Source of the DNA: Dickeya lacustris
Lineage (GTDB): Bacteria; Pseudomonadota; Gammaproteobacteria; Enterobacterales; Enterobacteriaceae
Assembly: GCF_029635795.1 (NCBI RefSeq)
Contig: NZ_CP114280.1
Span: 3,906,001-3,970,000 of the forward strand
Reading direction: 5' to 3'
DNA: 64,000 nt
Part shown: positions 15,036-26,636 of the stretch, in pieces
Layout of the letters: each line of letters starts with the position of its first letter
Position numbering within the stretch: position 1 is the first letter of the stretch
Translations under genes and position numbers: made by a program
Notes under the pieces: generated by a model
Told to the model about the DNA's origin: nothing
Database searches by the model: none
Seen by the model: the letters and a program-made list of their open reading frames with translations, nothing else

Positions 15036-16184
15036 TTACAGCGTCGTGATAAAAGACGGCTGCTGTGCTTCGCTGGAAAGCCGTTGCTGTAAATCGGCGG
15101 CTTGCTGACGAGTCGTAAACGGGCCTAGCTGGATACGATATAAACCGTTACTTAACGTTACTTTGCCGGGTACGCGAAAACGCTCATTCAGGCTTTTTAG
15201 CCAGGTTTGGGCGCGTTGTTGATCGCTCAGTGCGCCGACTTGTACCACGATATTTCCCGTGCCAGCGGCGATATTGCTGGGCGCGCTGGCCGGTGTCGTT
15301 CTGGCCGGTGCTGAGAATGACGTTGCCGCCGGGGTGGTCGGTGCTGCGCTCACGGGCGCGGTGTCTTCAAGTACGCCGCTGCGTAGTGGCTTGGGCGCGC
15401 CGAGAAAACCGCCGCCGCTAGCGGAAAGCCCGTTACCGGCGTTGGTGGTGGCAGGGGTAGCGGTGCTGCCTGTCGGGATATCACTACCAGCAGCGGGGGG
15501 CGTACTCAGCGTTGCATTGCTGATGGGGCGTATTGCAGCAGCGCTTGGTTGCGCGCTTTCCATCATGGGGGTGCCCAGTCCGCTTGCGCCTAAGGTGGGG
15601 CGAGCCGGTAGGGCAAAGCTCTGTTTGGCCACACGGGTGCCGATAGTGCCAGGGCCTGAGAGCGAGCCATCCTGGGCGACGCTGATAAAATCTACTTTCA
15701 CCTTGGTGTTATTCGACATGTTGAGGCGGTCAGCCGCCGCTTTCGTCAGGTCGATGATTCTGCCGGGGGTGTAGGGGCCGCGATCGTTGATACGAACCAC
15801 TAACCTGCGGCCATTACTGAGGTTAGTCACCCGGACATAGCTTGGAATCGGTAAGGTTGGGTGGGCAGCCGCCATCGCGTTGGCATCAAATATTTCACCG
15901 GTTGCCGTGCGGCTGCCGACGGAGGCATGGTCATGCCAGGCAGCGAAACCGCTCTCGCTAAAGTTCTCTGGATTTTTGATGATGCGGTATGTCTTGCCAT
16001 TCATGCTGTAGTCTTGCATGTTGGCCTGATTATATGGCTCGTAGCGAGGTTCCACCCCGCCAATTTCTTCTACCGGGCCGTTATAGGCAGCGGTTTGCGG
16101 TGCGGGCGATGACGGTTGCTCTGTCGTTGAACAGCCAGCTAACATCAGGCCGATTGCGCCAATCCAAACCCAATCCTTACGCAT
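15036..16184 (-). CDS. rlpA: Septal ring lipoprotein RlpA
   Basis: 382 aa. The lipobox LAGC (about 15-18) marks an outer-membrane lipoprotein. The double-psi beta-barrel domain (about 75-165) includes SVGSRTATGEIFD and VRINDRGPY. A long low-complexity Ala/Pro/Ser/Thr linker follows (about 190-300), and a C-terminal SPOR domain (about 305-380, VQVGALSDQQRAQTWL) binds denuded glycan strands at the septum. In Pseudomonas RlpA is a lytic transglycosylase; in E. coli activity is undetected. It sits between mrdB and dacA in the rod-shape cluster. Confidence 0.95.
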   Translation of the reverse strand: MRKDWVWIGAIGLMLAGCSTTEQPSSPAPQTAAYNGPVEEIGGVEPRYEPYNQANMQDYSMNGKTYRIIKNPENFSESGFAAWHDHASVGSRTATGEIFDANAMAAAHPTLPIPSYVRVTNLSNGRRLVVRINDRGPYTPGRIIDLTKAAADRLNMSNNTKVKVDFISVAQDGSLSGPGTIGTRVAKQSFALPARPTLGASGLGTPMMESAQPSAAAIRPISNATLSTPPAAGSDIPTGSTATPATTNAGNGLSASGGGFLGAPKPLRSGVLEDTAPVSAAPTTPAATSFSAPARTTPASAPSNIAAGTGNIVVQVGALSDQQRAQTWLKSLNERFRVPGKVTLSNGLYRIQLGPFTTRQQAADLQQRLSSEAQQPSFITTL

Positions 16185-16193
16185 GGTCTACCC

Positions 16194-17306
16194 CTATAAA
16201 TTCTTCGATAACATTTTACGGTGCGTGTGTATCGACATCACGATACCAAAACCCGCCATCAACACCACCAGCGCCGAACCGCCGTAACTGATGAGGGGTA
16301 ACGGCACGCCGACGACAGGGACAATTCCGCTCACCATGCCCATGTTAACAAACACATAGACGAAAAAGATCAGCATCAGCCCGCCAACCATTACCCGGCC
16401 AAACGACGTCTGCGCATTCGCCGCGATCACTAATCCGCGCATGATAAGAAACAGATACAGCCCGAGCAGAACCAATACACCAATCAGCCCCAACTCTTCT
16501 GACAGGACGGCAAAGATAAAGTCGGTATGGCGCTCAGGCAAAAACTCTAGCTGTGACTGAGTGCCTTGCAGCCAGCCTTTTCCGGTTAAACCGCCAGAGC
16601 CAATGGCGATTTTGGACTGAATGATATGATACCCGGCGCCGAGCGGATCGGTCTCCGGGTCAAGCAGCATCATCACGCGCGCGCGCTGGTAATCGTGCAT
16701 CAGAAAAAACCACAATACCGGAATGAATGCCGCCAGCAGTATGGCGGCAATCGCTATCAGGCGCCAGCTCATGCCCGCGAGGAAAAGCACAAACAGCCCA
16801 GATGCGCAGATGAGAATGGCGGTGCCAAGGTCAGGCTGGGCGGCGACTAACAGCGTAGGCGCAAAGGTGAGCACCAGCGCAATCGCGGTGTTCTTCAGCG
16901 AGGGAGGGCACATGTCTCGGTTAATAAAACGCGCGACCATCAAGGGAACGGCGATTTTGGCAATTTCCGATGGCTGAAAACGAATGATGCCCAGATCAAG
17001 CCAGCGCTGTGCGCCCTTACTGATTTGGCCAAATACATCCACCATGACCAGCAGAATAAAGCAGAAAATGTAGAGATAAGGCGCCCAGCCTTCATAGACG
17101 CGTGGGGGAATTTGCGCCATGGTGATCATGACGATAACCCCCAGGATACATTGGCCGATTTTACGCTCCATCATGCCGAGATCCTGGCCGCTGGCGCTCC
17201 ACATCACAAACACGCTATAACTCAACAGCGCGATGACGCACAGGAGAAAGGGCAGGTCAATGTGCATTCTGGTCCAGATGGAGCCTTTTTGCTGACTGTC
17301 TGTCAT
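16194..17306 (-). CDS. mrdB: Rod-shape peptidoglycan glycosyltransferase RodA
   Basis: 370 aa SEDS-family integral membrane protein with about ten TM helices. It polymerises lipid II glycan strands during lateral wall growth, paired with PBP2 encoded directly upstream. Family signatures include [13 protein letters not shown] and the C-terminal [15 protein letters not shown]. The gene lies 8 bp after mrdA and 9 bp before rlpA, making one transcription unit. Confidence 0.96.
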   Translation of the reverse strand: MTDSQQKGSIWTRMHIDLPFLLCVIALLSYSVFVMWSASGQDLGMMERKIGQCILGVIVMITMAQIPPRVYEGWAPYLYIFCFILLVMVDVFGQISKGAQRWLDLGIIRFQPSEIAKIAVPLMVARFINRDMCPPSLKNTAIALVLTFAPTLLVAAQPDLGTAILICASGLFVLFLAGMSWRLIAIAAILLAAFIPVLWFFLMHDYQRARVMMLLDPETDPLGAGYHIIQSKIAIGSGGLTGKGWLQGTQSQLEFLPERHTDFIFAVLSEELGLIGVLVLLGLYLFLIMRGLVIAANAQTSFGRVMVGGLMLIFFVYVFVNMGMVSGIVPVVGVPLPLISYGGSALVVLMAGFGIVMSIHTHRKMLSKNL

Positions 17307-17314
17307 GATGTTCG

Positions 17315-19219
17315 TTACTCGGTTTCACTGCCCGGAGGCGATGGTGGTGCATCCGGTAGGCTGGTATTGTTGTCGCCAAGAATAATATGGTCGAGGATCT
17401 GACGTACAATTGTCCCAACCGCCGGGCCCGCCCCGCCGTTTTCCAAAATAATCGACATGGCGACTTTAGGATTGTTATACGGGGCAAAGGCAACCATTAA
17501 TTTATGGTCGCGCAGCCTTTCGGCAATGCGATTGGCGTTATAGGTCTCGTTTTCCTTGAGCCCAAAGACCTGTGCTGTCCCCGATTTGGCGGCAATCTTG
17601 TAAGAGGAATCAGCAAAAAACTTATGCGCCGTACCGTTCTGGCGATTGGCAACGCCGTACATGCCGTCTTTGACAATTTCCCAATAGCCTGAGCGAATAT
17701 CGCCGATTTGCTGGTGATCGGGTTGACGATAGGGCACCTGAGTATTGTTCTCCAGCGTGCTGTTAAGCAGGTGCGGCGTCTTCACCTGACCGTCGTTAAT
17801 CAGGGTGGTCAGCGCTTTCATCATCTGAACCGGCGTCGCTGTCCAATACCCCTGACCGATACCAACAGGGATAGTATCCCCTTGATACCACGGTTTTTTG
17901 TAGTGCTTCATTTTCCACTCGCGGGTTGGCATGATACCGGCACGTTCTTCCAGCAGATCGATACCCGTCAATCGGCCATAGCCGAATTTCGTCATCCATT
18001 CAGAGAGACGGTCAATGCCCATGTCATACGCCACTTGATAGAAAAAGGTATCAGCGGATTCCTCAAGGGATTTGGTTAAATTCAGGCGGCCATGACCCCA
18101 TTTTTTCCAGTCACGGAAGCGTTTTTCCGAGCCGGGTAGTTGCCACCAGCCGGGGTCGAACAGGGACGTGTAAGGGGTTATCACGCCAGAGCTTAGAGCC
18201 GATACCGCAATATAAGGTTTGACGGTGGACGCTGGCGGATAAGCGCCCTGTGTCGCGCGATTGATGAGCGGCCTGTTCGGATCATTTAATAGCGAGCGGT
18301 AAGCTTTGCCGGAAATGCCGTCAACAAACGGGTTCGGGTCATAGCTGGGGGTGGACACCATCGCCAGTATCCCCGCATCGCGAGGGTCGGTGACAATCAC
18401 TGCCGCCCGGCTGCCCGCCAGCAATTTTTCAATATAGAGTTGCAGGCTGAGATCCAACGTCAGGTAAATATCTTTACCTGCTTGTGGCGGCTGTTCATGC
18501 AGCTGGCGAATCACCCGGCCACGGTTATTGACCTCCACCTCTTCATAACCCGGTTTACCGTGCAGCACGTCTTCGTAATAACGCTCAATACCGAGTTTGC
18601 CGATGTCATGGGTGGCGGCATAATCCGCGAGATTGCCTTCTTTATCTAGCCTGTCCAGATCTTTATCGTTGATTTTGGAGACATAACCGATAACGTGTGT
18701 CAGTGCGGAACCGTAAGGATAGTAGCGGCGCTGATAACCTTTCACCTCAACACCGGGAAAGCGGTATTGATTAACGGCAAAACTGGCTACCTGAACCTCG
18801 CTCAGGGCTGTTTTGACAGCGATTGAGGTAAACCGCCGCGAGCGTTTGCGCTCCTTGCGGAAGTTTTCGATATCTTCATCGCTCAAATCAACAATCGGTT
18901 TGAGGGTCTGTAGCGTTTCTTCCAGATTGCTGACTTTCTCAGGAATTAACTCTAACTGATAGATGGTGCGATTCAGCGCTAATGGCGTGCCGTTGCGGTC
19001 ATAAATAATCCCACGGCTAGGAGCAATCGGCACCAGTTTAATGCGGTTTTCATTAGAACGGGTGCGATAGTCGTCAAAACGTAAAACCTGCAAGTGGTAA
19101 AGGTTAAAAACCAAAATGCCACTTAACAGTAAAATGACCAAAAATGCCACCAGCGCCCGGCGTACAAACAGGGACGCTTCGGCGGTGTAGTCACGAAAGG
19201 GTTTACGCTCTATGTTCAT
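17315..19219 (-). CDS. mrdA: Penicillin-binding protein 2 (transpeptidase)
   Basis: 634 aa. One N-terminal TM segment (about 22-42) is followed by a pedestal domain beginning [12 protein letters not shown] and a transpeptidase domain. The catalytic serine is in [11 protein letters not shown] (about 330), with SxN-like SADTF (about 387) and KSGTAQVFG (about 544). It cross-links peptidoglycan of the side wall with RodA, within the elongasome. E. coli PBP2 is 633 aa with nearly the same N terminus. Confidence 0.97.
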   Translation of the reverse strand: MNIERKPFRDYTAEASLFVRRALVAFLVILLLSGILVFNLYHLQVLRFDDYRTRSNENRIKLVPIAPSRGIIYDRNGTPLALNRTIYQLELIPEKVSNLEETLQTLKPIVDLSDEDIENFRKERKRSRRFTSIAVKTALSEVQVASFAVNQYRFPGVEVKGYQRRYYPYGSALTHVIGYVSKINDKDLDRLDKEGNLADYAATHDIGKLGIERYYEDVLHGKPGYEEVEVNNRGRVIRQLHEQPPQAGKDIYLTLDLSLQLYIEKLLAGSRAAVIVTDPRDAGILAMVSTPSYDPNPFVDGISGKAYRSLLNDPNRPLINRATQGAYPPASTVKPYIAVSALSSGVITPYTSLFDPGWWQLPGSEKRFRDWKKWGHGRLNLTKSLEESADTFFYQVAYDMGIDRLSEWMTKFGYGRLTGIDLLEERAGIMPTREWKMKHYKKPWYQGDTIPVGIGQGYWTATPVQMMKALTTLINDGQVKTPHLLNSTLENNTQVPYRQPDHQQIGDIRSGYWEIVKDGMYGVANRQNGTAHKFFADSSYKIAAKSGTAQVFGLKENETYNANRIAERLRDHKLMVAFAPYNNPKVAMSIILENGGAGPAVGTIVRQILDHIILGDNNTSLPDAPPSPPGSETE

Positions 19220-19255
19220 CCGGCGACTGTTACTTCACGAAGTTCATCGTTCGCC

Positions 19256-19726
19256 TTACTCCCGATGGTAAGGGTGATTGGTGGTAATGCTCCAGGCCCG
19301 ATACAAACTCTCTGCGACCAACACCCGGACTAGCGGGTGGGGCAGCGTCAACGGTGACAGCGACCAGCTCTGTTCCGCTGCGGCTTTGCACTGTGGTGCC
19401 AGACCTTCCGGGCCGCCTATCAGCAAGCTGACATCGCGCCCGTCTTGTTTCCATCGTTCCAGTTGCTGCGCGAGCTGGGGCGTTTCCCAACGCGTGCCGG
19501 GGATATCCAGCGTAACAATACGGTTGCCTTTTCCCACAGCGGCCAGCATCAGTTCACCTTCACGCTCCAGAATCCGCTTGATATCCGCATTTTTACCGCG
19601 TTTGCCAGCGGGCACTTCTGTGAGCTCAAAGGGCATATCTTTCGGAAAACGACGCAGGTAGTCGGTAAAACCAGTCTGCACCCAGTCGGGCATTTTGGTG
19701 CCAACGGCGACCAGTTGCAGCTTCAT
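19256..19726 (-). CDS. rlmH: 23S rRNA pseudouridine-1915 N3-methyltransferase RlmH
   Basis: 156 aa SPOUT-class methyltransferase. It starts [15 protein letters not shown] and carries [13 protein letters not shown] and the trefoil-knot SAM-binding C terminus [18 protein letters not shown]. It methylates pseudouridine 1915 in helix 69 of assembled 70S ribosomes. The ATG at 19726 follows the rsfS stop by one base, so a 21-residue extension to 19789 inside rsfS is rejected. Precedes mrdA as in E. coli. Confidence 0.96.
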   Translation of the reverse strand: MKLQLVAVGTKMPDWVQTGFTDYLRRFPKDMPFELTEVPAGKRGKNADIKRILEREGELMLAAVGKGNRIVTLDIPGTRWETPQLAQQLERWKQDGRDVSLLIGGPEGLAPQCKAAAEQSWSLSPLTLPHPLVRVLVAESLYRAWSITTNHPYHRE

Positions 19727-19727
19727 A

Positions 19728-20045
19728 TCAACCCCAGAGTTTTTCCAGTTCGTACAGATTACGGCTTTCTTCTTGCATGACATGAACAATCACGTCACCC
19801 AGATCAACCACCACCCAGTCAGCGGCGCTTTCGCCTTCAACACCTAACGGCATCATACCGGCTGCGCGCGATTGCTGTACCACGTGATCGGCAATGGAGA
19901 TAACGTGACGGCTGGAGGTTCCGGTACAGATGACCATGGTATCTGTGATACTGGATTTTCCTTTGACATCGAGAGCAACGATATCCTGGCCTTTTAGATC
20001 GTCAATTTTATCAATAACGAAATCTTGGAGTGCTTGACCTTGCAA
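19728..20045 (-). CDS. rsfS: Ribosomal silencing factor RsfS
   Basis: 105 aa, the length of E. coli RsfS. It binds uL14 of the 50S subunit and blocks subunit joining in stationary phase or starvation. The conserved core reads [19 protein letters not shown] and [16 protein letters not shown], ending [18 protein letters not shown]. I choose a TTG start at 20045 because AGGGGGAA lies six bases upstream and the protein then aligns end to end with the family; the frame stays open to 20207 but the extra 54 residues are not family-like. Confidence 0.93.
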   Translation of the reverse strand: MQGQALQDFVIDKIDDLKGQDIVALDVKGKSSITDTMVICTGTSSRHVISIADHVVQQSRAAGMMPLGVEGESAADWVVVDLGDVIVHVMQEESRNLYELEKLWG

Positions 20046-20215
20046 AGGTTCCCCCTTGAATAGTTGATTAAGCAGCCGTTTATGGTGGCTGGAGATGACT
20101 TCAGCAGGCGCAACCCTACCCGCAGCATTGATATAGCGCAGGCTTTTTACCCCTAAGGCTGAAACCAGCGGCGGAGTATAGCATGGCCTGATAGTGAGTG
20201 GTATCAACGCTTGGG

Positions 20216-20884
20216 TTATCGATACAGGCCGTGTGTGTCAATATACTTCAGAACAGCGGCAGGCAGCAGGTCGTGGCAATCGATACCTTGCTGGCGTCGG
20301 GAGCGAATCTCCGTGGCTGAGATAGGCAGCAGCGGGGTGTTTGCCAGATAAATACGCCCGTGACTGAGCCGGTGTAACTCGCTGGCATCATGCGTTTGGT
20401 GTGCAAGCAACCAGGCTTGCAGCTCTGGGGTATCAAGTTGCTGGCGATAGCCCGGACGGGCGCACACCAATAGATGGCAGTACGAGAGAATATCTTGCCA
20501 GCGATACCAGTGATGCACGGTAAGCAGCGAGTCCTGACCAATGATGAATGCCAGTGGCGCTTTCGCGCCCTTTTCGGCTCGCAATGCTTCCAGCGTTTCA
20601 ATGGTGTATGACGGCGTGGCGCGGTGTAGCTCCCGATCATCAACCTGAAATAACGTATGCTCGCGTGCTGCCAATTCAACCATTGTTTTGCGCGCGTGCG
20701 CGCTGGCAAGCGGTTGAGCCCGGTGAGGCGGCACATTATTAGGTAACAACACCACCTGTTGTAACCCCGTTTCTTGCGCCAGCGCCATGACCGGGCGCAG
20801 ATGGCCATAATGAATGGGGTCGAAGGTGCCGCCGAAGTAGGCTGTGAGTAAAGGGGAACAAGGGGAACAAGGGGAAGAGGACAA
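20216..20884 (-). CDS. nadD: Nicotinate-nucleotide adenylyltransferase NadD
   Basis: 222 aa. It adenylates nicotinate mononucleotide to deamido-NAD in NAD synthesis. The nucleotidyltransferase motif [15 protein letters not shown] (about 17-31) and [10 protein letters not shown] near the C terminus are clear. The start is a TTG (20884) with GAGG eight bases upstream, lying just after the holA stop. The first eleven codons include a 9-bp duplication giving PCSPCSP, an N-terminal addition absent from E. coli NadD. An internal start is not obvious, so the TTG is retained with some doubt. Confidence 0.93.
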   Translation of the reverse strand: MSSSPCSPCSPLLTAYFGGTFDPIHYGHLRPVMALAQETGLQQVVLLPNNVPPHRAQPLASAHARKTMVELAAREHTLFQVDDRELHRATPSYTIETLEALRAEKGAKAPLAFIIGQDSLLTVHHWYRWQDILSYCHLLVCARPGYRQQLDTPELQAWLLAHQTHDASELHRLSHGRIYLANTPLLPISATEIRSRRQQGIDCHDLLPAAVLKYIDTHGLYR

Positions 20885-20887
20885 GTG

Positions 20888-21919
20888 TTATACCTCAAGC
20901 AGGCTGTCTGGCAGCGCTTTGCCGCATAATATCATCGACAGTGTTTCTATCTCTGCCCAGACTGATTGCCCGTAGTGCTGCTTTAATGTTATCTCGAGTC
21001 GTTTAAGTAATGTCACGGCTTGCTGCAACTGGGGCATCGTCAGGCGTTGTAGCGCGAGAGTCAGTAATGAACGGCGGTTCTGCCATACCTTATGCTGGTC
21101 AAACAGCGTACGTAATGGTGTGGTTGCCATCTGTCGCTTGAGCTGTAGCAATAACAGTAGTTCTCGCTGGAGAGTGCGTATCAGAATAACGGGCTCGCAC
21201 TCTTCCTGGCGCAATTGGTGCAAAATATGCCAGGCCCGTTTGCTTTTTGCGTTGAGAAGGGCATCCAGCCAATGAAATGGCGTGAAATGCGCGGCATCAT
21301 TGACCGCCTGTTCGACGCGCGGCAAGGTCAGCTTCCCATCAGGATACAGCAGGGACAGACGCTCTAAGGCCTGAACCAACGCCAGTAAGTTTCCTTCGTA
21401 GCAATAACAAATTAGCTGGCTGGCGGCGCTGTCTAGCTCTAGCTTCATTTTTTTGGCGCGCAAATCGACCCAACGCGGCAGGTGTTCCTGCTCGGGCGTC
21501 ATACAGGGAATATAAACCCCCTGCTGTGATAATGCCTTAAACCAGGTGCTATTTTCCTGCGCCTTGGTCAGTTTACTTCCTCGAATAATCGGTAAGATAT
21601 CCGGGTGTAATAGCGTTGCCAGTTTGAGAAGCTGCTCGCTGATGGGGGCGGAAACACCCGTTTCTGGCAAGATCAGCAAGAGTGTCTGGCGGGTAGCGAA
21701 CAGGCTTAAGGCCTGACAGGTGGCAAAGATAGCATCCCAGTCGGTATGGTTATCGAGCGTAAAACTAAAATGCTCCGTAAAACCCTGCTGGGCAGCAACC
21801 TGACGAATGCAATCCTGACTTTCTTGTAGCAGTAACGGCTCGTTGCCAAACAGCAAATAACAACCGCGCAGCCCCTCATGGAGCTGTGCGGTGAGTTGCT
21901 CAGGATAGAGACGAATCAT
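20888..21919 (-). CDS. holA: DNA polymerase III delta subunit HolA
   Basis: 343 aa clamp-loader subunit that opens the beta sliding clamp. Recognised from the N terminus [34 protein letters not shown] pattern and AAA+-like delta folds with no Walker A motif. It overlaps lptE by four bases (ATGA), giving translational coupling, and nadD follows immediately. Confidence 0.95.
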   Translation of the reverse strand: MIRLYPEQLTAQLHEGLRGCYLLFGNEPLLLQESQDCIRQVAAQQGFTEHFSFTLDNHTDWDAIFATCQALSLFATRQTLLLILPETGVSAPISEQLLKLATLLHPDILPIIRGSKLTKAQENSTWFKALSQQGVYIPCMTPEQEHLPRWVDLRAKKMKLELDSAASQLICYCYEGNLLALVQALERLSLLYPDGKLTLPRVEQAVNDAAHFTPFHWLDALLNAKSKRAWHILHQLRQEECEPVILIRTLQRELLLLLQLKRQMATTPLRTLFDQHKVWQNRRSLLTLALQRLTMPQLQQAVTLLKRLEITLKQHYGQSVWAEIETLSMILCGKALPDSLLEV

Positions 21920-22464
21920 GGGTGTGCCGGTTTAGCTGCCGCCGTTTGCGGTTTACTCTTTTCGGCTTGCGTCCCTTTGATGGTGAGCAGTTTGCGCACC
22001 AATTGTTGGGCCGCCTGCTCATGCATCTCTCTTAGGATAATATCCTGCTCGGCCTCTTTCGCCAGTGCGGCAAGAGGGTTGTCAAAAAATGAGCGGAATA
22101 CGGTGACGCTGATCGGGTAAATATCACTGCCGGGTATCAGCACCTGTGCTTTCACATCCAGAATAAGTTGATACTCTGCGGTTTTCCCATCCTGAAAGAT
22201 GGAAACGGTACTGCGCGTCAGCGTTTCCCCCATAAAACGCAGTGAAGGAATGTCTTTACGTTTGGCATCCTCAACGACGTTGATATTGCTCAGACGCAAC
22301 TGTTCCCGAATGGCGCGTGTCGTTGGGCCATAAGGGTCGCCACTATCGAGCATCATCGTGTGAAATTGCTCTGGAAGCTGAGTGGTGCCGCGCAGATGAA
22401 AGCCGCAGCCGGCGGTCATTAAGACCACCAGCCCCAGCACCAGCGAGAAAAACGGGTGTCGCAC
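21916..22464 (-). CDS. lptE: LPS assembly lipoprotein LptE
   Basis: 182 aa outer-membrane lipoprotein with a signal and lipobox ending TAGC (about 17-20), then [11 protein letters not shown]. LptE plugs the LptD barrel and assists lipopolysaccharide insertion into the outer leaflet. The gene is 14 bp downstream of leuS and overlaps holA. The tail is rich in Lys, Ala and Pro. Confidence 0.95.
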   Translation of the reverse strand: MRHPFFSLVLGLVVLMTAGCGFHLRGTTQLPEQFHTMMLDSGDPYGPTTRAIREQLRLSNINVVEDAKRKDIPSLRFMGETLTRSTVSIFQDGKTAEYQLILDVKAQVLIPGSDIYPISVTVFRSFFDNPLAALAKEAEQDIILREMHEQAAQQLVRKLLTIKGTQAEKSKPQTAAAKPAHP

Positions 22465-22478
22465 AGTACCTCCTTGGC

Positions 22479-25061
22479 TTAACCCACAACCAGGTTAAGC
22501 AGTTTACCTGGAACGAAAATCACCTTGCGCACGGTTACGCCATCCAGGTATTTCGCCACCAATGGCTCCTGGGCTGCGCGTTCACGCACTTGCTGTTCAG
22601 TCGCGTCAGCCGCGACGGTGATTTTGCCACGCACTTTACCATTGACCTGAACCACGACCAGGCGAGAGTCCTCAACCATGGCCTGCTCATCAGCCACCGG
22701 CCACGGCGCTTTATCGATGTCACCTTCGCCTTGCAGTTCGCGCCAGAGCACGAAGCACACATGCGGTGTGAACGGATAGAGCATACGCACCACCGCCAGC
22801 AGGGTTTCTTGCGTCAGCGCACGGTCTTGCTCGGAGTCCTGCGACGCTTTGGCCAGCTTGTTCATCAACTCCATGATTGCAGCGATCGCGGTGTTGAATG
22901 TCTGGCGACGGCCAATATCATCGGTGACTTTGGCAATGGTTTTATGTAAATCGCGGCGCAGTGCTTTTTGATCTTCGCTCAATGCAGCGACATCCAGCGC
23001 GGCAACGCCGCCTTTGCTAGTGTGATCGTAAACCTGTTTCCACACGCGCTTGAGGAAGCGGTTTGCGCCCTCTACGCCGGATTCCTGCCATTCCAGCGTC
23101 ATTTCGGCAGGGGAGGCGAACATCATGAACAACCGCACGGTGTCAGCGCCATAACGCTCAACCATCACTTGCGGGTCGATACCGTTATTTTTCGATTTCG
23201 ACATTTTGCTCATGCCAGCGTACACCAGTTCGCGGCCTTCTTTATCGAAGGCGTTGAGGATGCGGCCTTTCTCGTCGCGTTCTAACGTCACGTCTACTGG
23301 TGAAACCCAGATACGCTCGCCATTGTTACCGACATAGTAGAAGGCATCGGCCAGCACCATACCCTGACATAACAGTCGTTTGGCGGGCTCGTCAGAGCTT
23401 ACCAGACCGGCATCGCGCATCAGTTTATGGAAGAAACGGAAGTACATCAGGTGCATGATGGCGTGTTCAATCCCGCCAACGTATTGATCAACCGGCAACC
23501 AATAGTTAGCGGCAGCCGGGTCTAACATCCCTTCGTTGTACTGCGGGCAGGTGTAGCGTGCGTAATACCAGGAGGATTCCATGAAGGTATCGAAGGTATC
23601 GGTTTCACGCAGTGCAGGCTTGCCATTAACCGTGGTTTTTGCCCACTGAGGGTCGGCTTTGATTGGGCTGTTGATGCCGTCCATGACGACGTCTTCAGGT
23701 AAAATCACCGGCAACTGATCTTCTGGCGTGGGGATAACTGAGCCGTCTTCCAGCGTCACCATCGGGATAGGTGCGCCCCAGTAGCGCTGGCGGGAAACGC
23801 CCCAGTCACGCAGACGATAGTTGACCTTGCGCTGACCGACACCTTGAGCGACCAGTTTGTCGGCGATCGCATTAAAGGCGGCATCAAACGCTAATCCGTT
23901 AAACTCACCGGAGTTAAATAAGCAGCCTTTCTCGGTTTGCGCACTGGCGGATAAATCTGGCTCTGTGCCATCGGCATTAAGGATGACGGGTTTAATCGGT
24001 AAGTGGTATTTGTGTGCGAATTCCCAGTCACGCTGGTCGTGGCCTGGTACGGCCATGACCGCACCGGTGCCATACTCCATTAACACGAAGTTGGCTGCCC
24101 AAACCGGCACTTTCTCACCGGTGAGGGGGTGAATGGCGAACACGCCCGTTGCCACTCCTTTTTTCTCCATCGTCGCCATATCCGCTTCGGCCACTTTGGT
24201 ATTCCGGCACTCATTAATAAAGTCTTGCAGCTCAGGGTTGTTTACCGCCGCATTCAGTGCCAGCGGATGACCGGCTGCCACGGCCACGTAGGTCACACCC
24301 ATAAAGGTGTCTGGGCGGGTGGTGTAAACGGTCAGCGTGTCGTTACTGTCTGCAACGTCAAACGTTATCTCAACGCCTTCCGAGCGGCCAATCCAGTTGC
24401 GCTGCATGGTCTTGACCTGTTCAGGCCAGCTTTCCAGCGTATCGAGATCGTTGAGCAATTGGTCTGCGTAAGCGGTAATTTTAATGAACCATTGCGGAAT
24501 TTCTTTGCGCTCGACTTTGGTATCACAGCGCCAGCAGCATCCGTCAATGACCTGCTCATTTGCCAGCACGGTCTGGTCATTCGGACACCAGTTCACTGCC
24601 GATGTCTTTTTGTAGACCAGGCCTTTTTCATACAGTTTGGTGAAGAACCACTGTTCCCAACGGTAATAATCAGGTTTGCAGGTGGCGATTTCACGATCCC
24701 AGTCGTAACCGAAACCTAACAGTTTCAACTGGTTTTTCATGTACTCGATGTTGTCATACGTCCAGGGCGCCGGGGCCGTGTTGTTTTTTACTGCGGCACC
24801 TTCGGCTGGCAGGCCAAATGCATCCCAGCCAATCGGCTGGAGCACGTTTTTACCCAACATACGTTGATAACGGGAAATCACATCACCGATGGTGTAATTA
24901 CGGACATGCCCCATGTGTAGACGGCCAGAAGGATAAGGCAGCATGGAAAGGCAATAGTATTTTTCCTTGCCGGGCTCTTCGGTCACTTTGAACGTTTGTT
25001 TTTCTTGCCAGTGAAGCTGGACATGCGCTTCGATGTCTTCTGGGCGGTATTGCTCTTGCAT
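22479..25061 (-). CDS. leuS: Leucyl-tRNA synthetase LeuS
   Basis: 860 aa class I synthetase. The HIGH-like motif is in [15 protein letters not shown] (about 42-56) and KMSKS in [11 protein letters not shown] (about 617-627). The CP1 editing domain includes [20 protein letters not shown]. Length equals the E. coli enzyme. First gene of the leuS-lptE-holA-nadD run; ybeL is divergent upstream. Confidence 0.98.
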   Translation of the reverse strand: MQEQYRPEDIEAHVQLHWQEKQTFKVTEEPGKEKYYCLSMLPYPSGRLHMGHVRNYTIGDVISRYQRMLGKNVLQPIGWDAFGLPAEGAAVKNNTAPAPWTYDNIEYMKNQLKLLGFGYDWDREIATCKPDYYRWEQWFFTKLYEKGLVYKKTSAVNWCPNDQTVLANEQVIDGCCWRCDTKVERKEIPQWFIKITAYADQLLNDLDTLESWPEQVKTMQRNWIGRSEGVEITFDVADSNDTLTVYTTRPDTFMGVTYVAVAAGHPLALNAAVNNPELQDFINECRNTKVAEADMATMEKKGVATGVFAIHPLTGEKVPVWAANFVLMEYGTGAVMAVPGHDQRDWEFAHKYHLPIKPVILNADGTEPDLSASAQTEKGCLFNSGEFNGLAFDAAFNAIADKLVAQGVGQRKVNYRLRDWGVSRQRYWGAPIPMVTLEDGSVIPTPEDQLPVILPEDVVMDGINSPIKADPQWAKTTVNGKPALRETDTFDTFMESSWYYARYTCPQYNEGMLDPAAANYWLPVDQYVGGIEHAIMHLMYFRFFHKLMRDAGLVSSDEPAKRLLCQGMVLADAFYYVGNNGERIWVSPVDVTLERDEKGRILNAFDKEGRELVYAGMSKMSKSKNNGIDPQVMVERYGADTVRLFMMFASPAEMTLEWQESGVEGANRFLKRVWKQVYDHTSKGGVAALDVAALSEDQKALRRDLHKTIAKVTDDIGRRQTFNTAIAAIMELMNKLAKASQDSEQDRALTQETLLAVVRMLYPFTPHVCFVLWRELQGEGDIDKAPWPVADEQAMVEDSRLVVVQVNGKVRGKITVAADATEQQVRERAAQEPLVAKYLDGVTVRKVIFVPGKLLNLVVG

Positions 25062-25327
25062 GGCTGCCAGTGGTCCTTAATGAAAATTGCTAACGCGGTA
25101 GCATGTGCTGTTTCATGTCAAAAGATCCGCATAGCATAGCTGATAAGCGGCGGGCTCAACAACCGCTTGCAACGCCTGTGGCGGTGATTTCTGCCGTATA
25201 CGCGTGTCATGGCAGGAAAACAGGGGATTGGGAAGCACCTCCCGGTTATTGCAGAAAAATCAACTACACTGGTGAGATAGAACGGGGAATCAGCCTCGCT
25301 AAGGTTGCTTCACGCTAAGGAGTCCCG

Positions 25328-25810
25328 ATGAACAAAGTCATTCAGTATTATCGAGAACTGCTGTCGGCGGTAACGGAGTGGTTGGGCCGTGGCGAGCGCG
25401 ATATCGACCGATTGATGCTACAAGCGCGCCAGTATTTGCAGGAAACGCAGGCGCTGACGCAAAAAGAAATCGAGCTGGTTATGGTGGCGCTTGAGCGCGA
25501 TCTGGCCGCGTTCTCCATCAGTTATACGCACAATCAGCACACCTTTACTGACAGTGTGTTTATGCGCGTCATCCGTGAAAGTTTGTGGCAGAACCTGGCG
25601 GATATTACCGATAAAACGCAGCTTGAATGGCGCGAAGTCTTTAAAGATGTCAGCCATCATGGTGTGTATCACAGTGGTGAAGTGGTGGGGTTGGGTAATC
25701 TGGTTTGCGAACAGTGTTTTCACCATGTGACGTTCTATACGCCAGAGGTGTTGCCGCATTGCCCAAAATGTGGTCATGACCAGTTTCACCGTCAGCCTTT
25801 CTCACCCTGA
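25328..25810 (+). CDS. ybeL: Zinc-ribbon DUF1451 protein YbeL
   Basis: 160 aa cytoplasmic protein. A helical N-terminal part (1-110) is followed by a C-terminal zinc ribbon with CEQC (about 128-131) and CPKCGHDQF (about 147). AAGGAG lies before the ATG. Function unknown in E. coli; genomic position between leuS and gltL is conserved. Shares no operon with its neighbours: leuS is divergent and gltL convergent. Confidence 0.93.
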   Translation: MNKVIQYYRELLSAVTEWLGRGERDIDRLMLQARQYLQETQALTQKEIELVMVALERDLAAFSISYTHNQHTFTDSVFMRVIRESLWQNLADITDKTQLEWREVFKDVSHHGVYHSGEVVGLGNLVCEQCFHHVTFYTPEVLPHCPKCGHDQFHRQPFSP

Positions 25811-25846
25811 TATATCGCCAATACGCGGCAAGACCGGCGAAGCAGA

Positions 25847-25882
25847 CACCTCATCAGGCGGCTGAAGCGCGCTGATGAGGTG
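25847..25882. terminator. Hairpin between convergent ybeL and gltL
   Basis: CACCTCATCAG (25847-25857) pairs perfectly with CTGATGAGGTG (25872-25882). No good T-run follows in either direction, so it is likely a shared 3'-end hairpin or Rho-assisted end rather than a strong intrinsic terminator. Confidence 0.55.
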
Positions 25883-25907
25883 ATAAAACCGAACATCGGT
25901 ATGTTAG

Positions 25908-26636
25908 TTAGTGCAGGATTTTTGCCAGAAAATCTTTCGCACGGTCAGATTGCGGATTACTAAAAAAGTCCTCTTTGCGCGTGTCTTCGATGATCTTTCC
26001 TTCATCCATAAAGATGACGCGGTGCGCGACTTTACGGGCAAAACCCATCTCATGCGTTACAACCATCATAGTCATGCCTTCCTGCGCCAGTTCTACCATG
26101 ACGTCCAACACTTCATTGATCATTTCCGGGTCAAGCGCGGAAGTGGGTTCATCAAACAGCATTGCGACCGGGTCCATACACAATGCCCGGGCGATGGCGA
26201 CACGCTGTTGCTGACCACCGGACAATTGTCCAGGGAATTTATTGGCATGAGCGGAGAGCCCCACACGGGCCAGCAGTTTCAGGCCTTTTTCGCGCGCAGT
26301 GTCTTTATTACGTTTTAGCACTTTGACCTGTGCCAGCGTCAGGTTATCTACAATCGACAGGTGAGGAAACAGCTCAAAATGCTGGAACACCATGCCAACT
26401 TTGGAGCGCAGTTGTGCCAGATTAGTGCGTTTATCGTTAACCTGAATCCCGTTCACCTCGATCTGGCCCTGTTGGATTGGCTCCAGGCCGTTGACGGTTT
26501 TGATTAGGGTCGATTTTCCAGAACCTGACGGCCCGCACACCACCACCACTTCACCTTTCTTAACTTCGGTGGAACAGTCGGTCAGGACCTGAAATTGACC
26601 ATACCACTTAGAAACATTTTTCAGGAAAATCATCAA
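25908..26636 (-). CDS. gltL: Glutamate/aspartate ABC transporter ATP-binding protein GltL
   Basis: 242 aa. Walker [10 protein letters not shown] (about 36-44), ABC signature [15 protein letters not shown] (about 139-153), Walker [14 protein letters not shown] and the switch histidine in VVTHEM. It powers uptake through GltJK with the periplasmic receptor GltI. Its ATG overlaps the gltK stop by four bases, so the permease and ATPase genes are coupled. Confidence 0.95.
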   Translation of the reverse strand: MMIFLKNVSKWYGQFQVLTDCSTEVKKGEVVVVCGPSGSGKSTLIKTVNGLEPIQQGQIEVNGIQVNDKRTNLAQLRSKVGMVFQHFELFPHLSIVDNLTLAQVKVLKRNKDTAREKGLKLLARVGLSAHANKFPGQLSGGQQQRVAIARALCMDPVAMLFDEPTSALDPEMINEVLDVMVELAQEGMTMMVVTHEMGFARKVAHRVIFMDEGKIIEDTRKEDFFSNPQSDRAKDFLAKILH

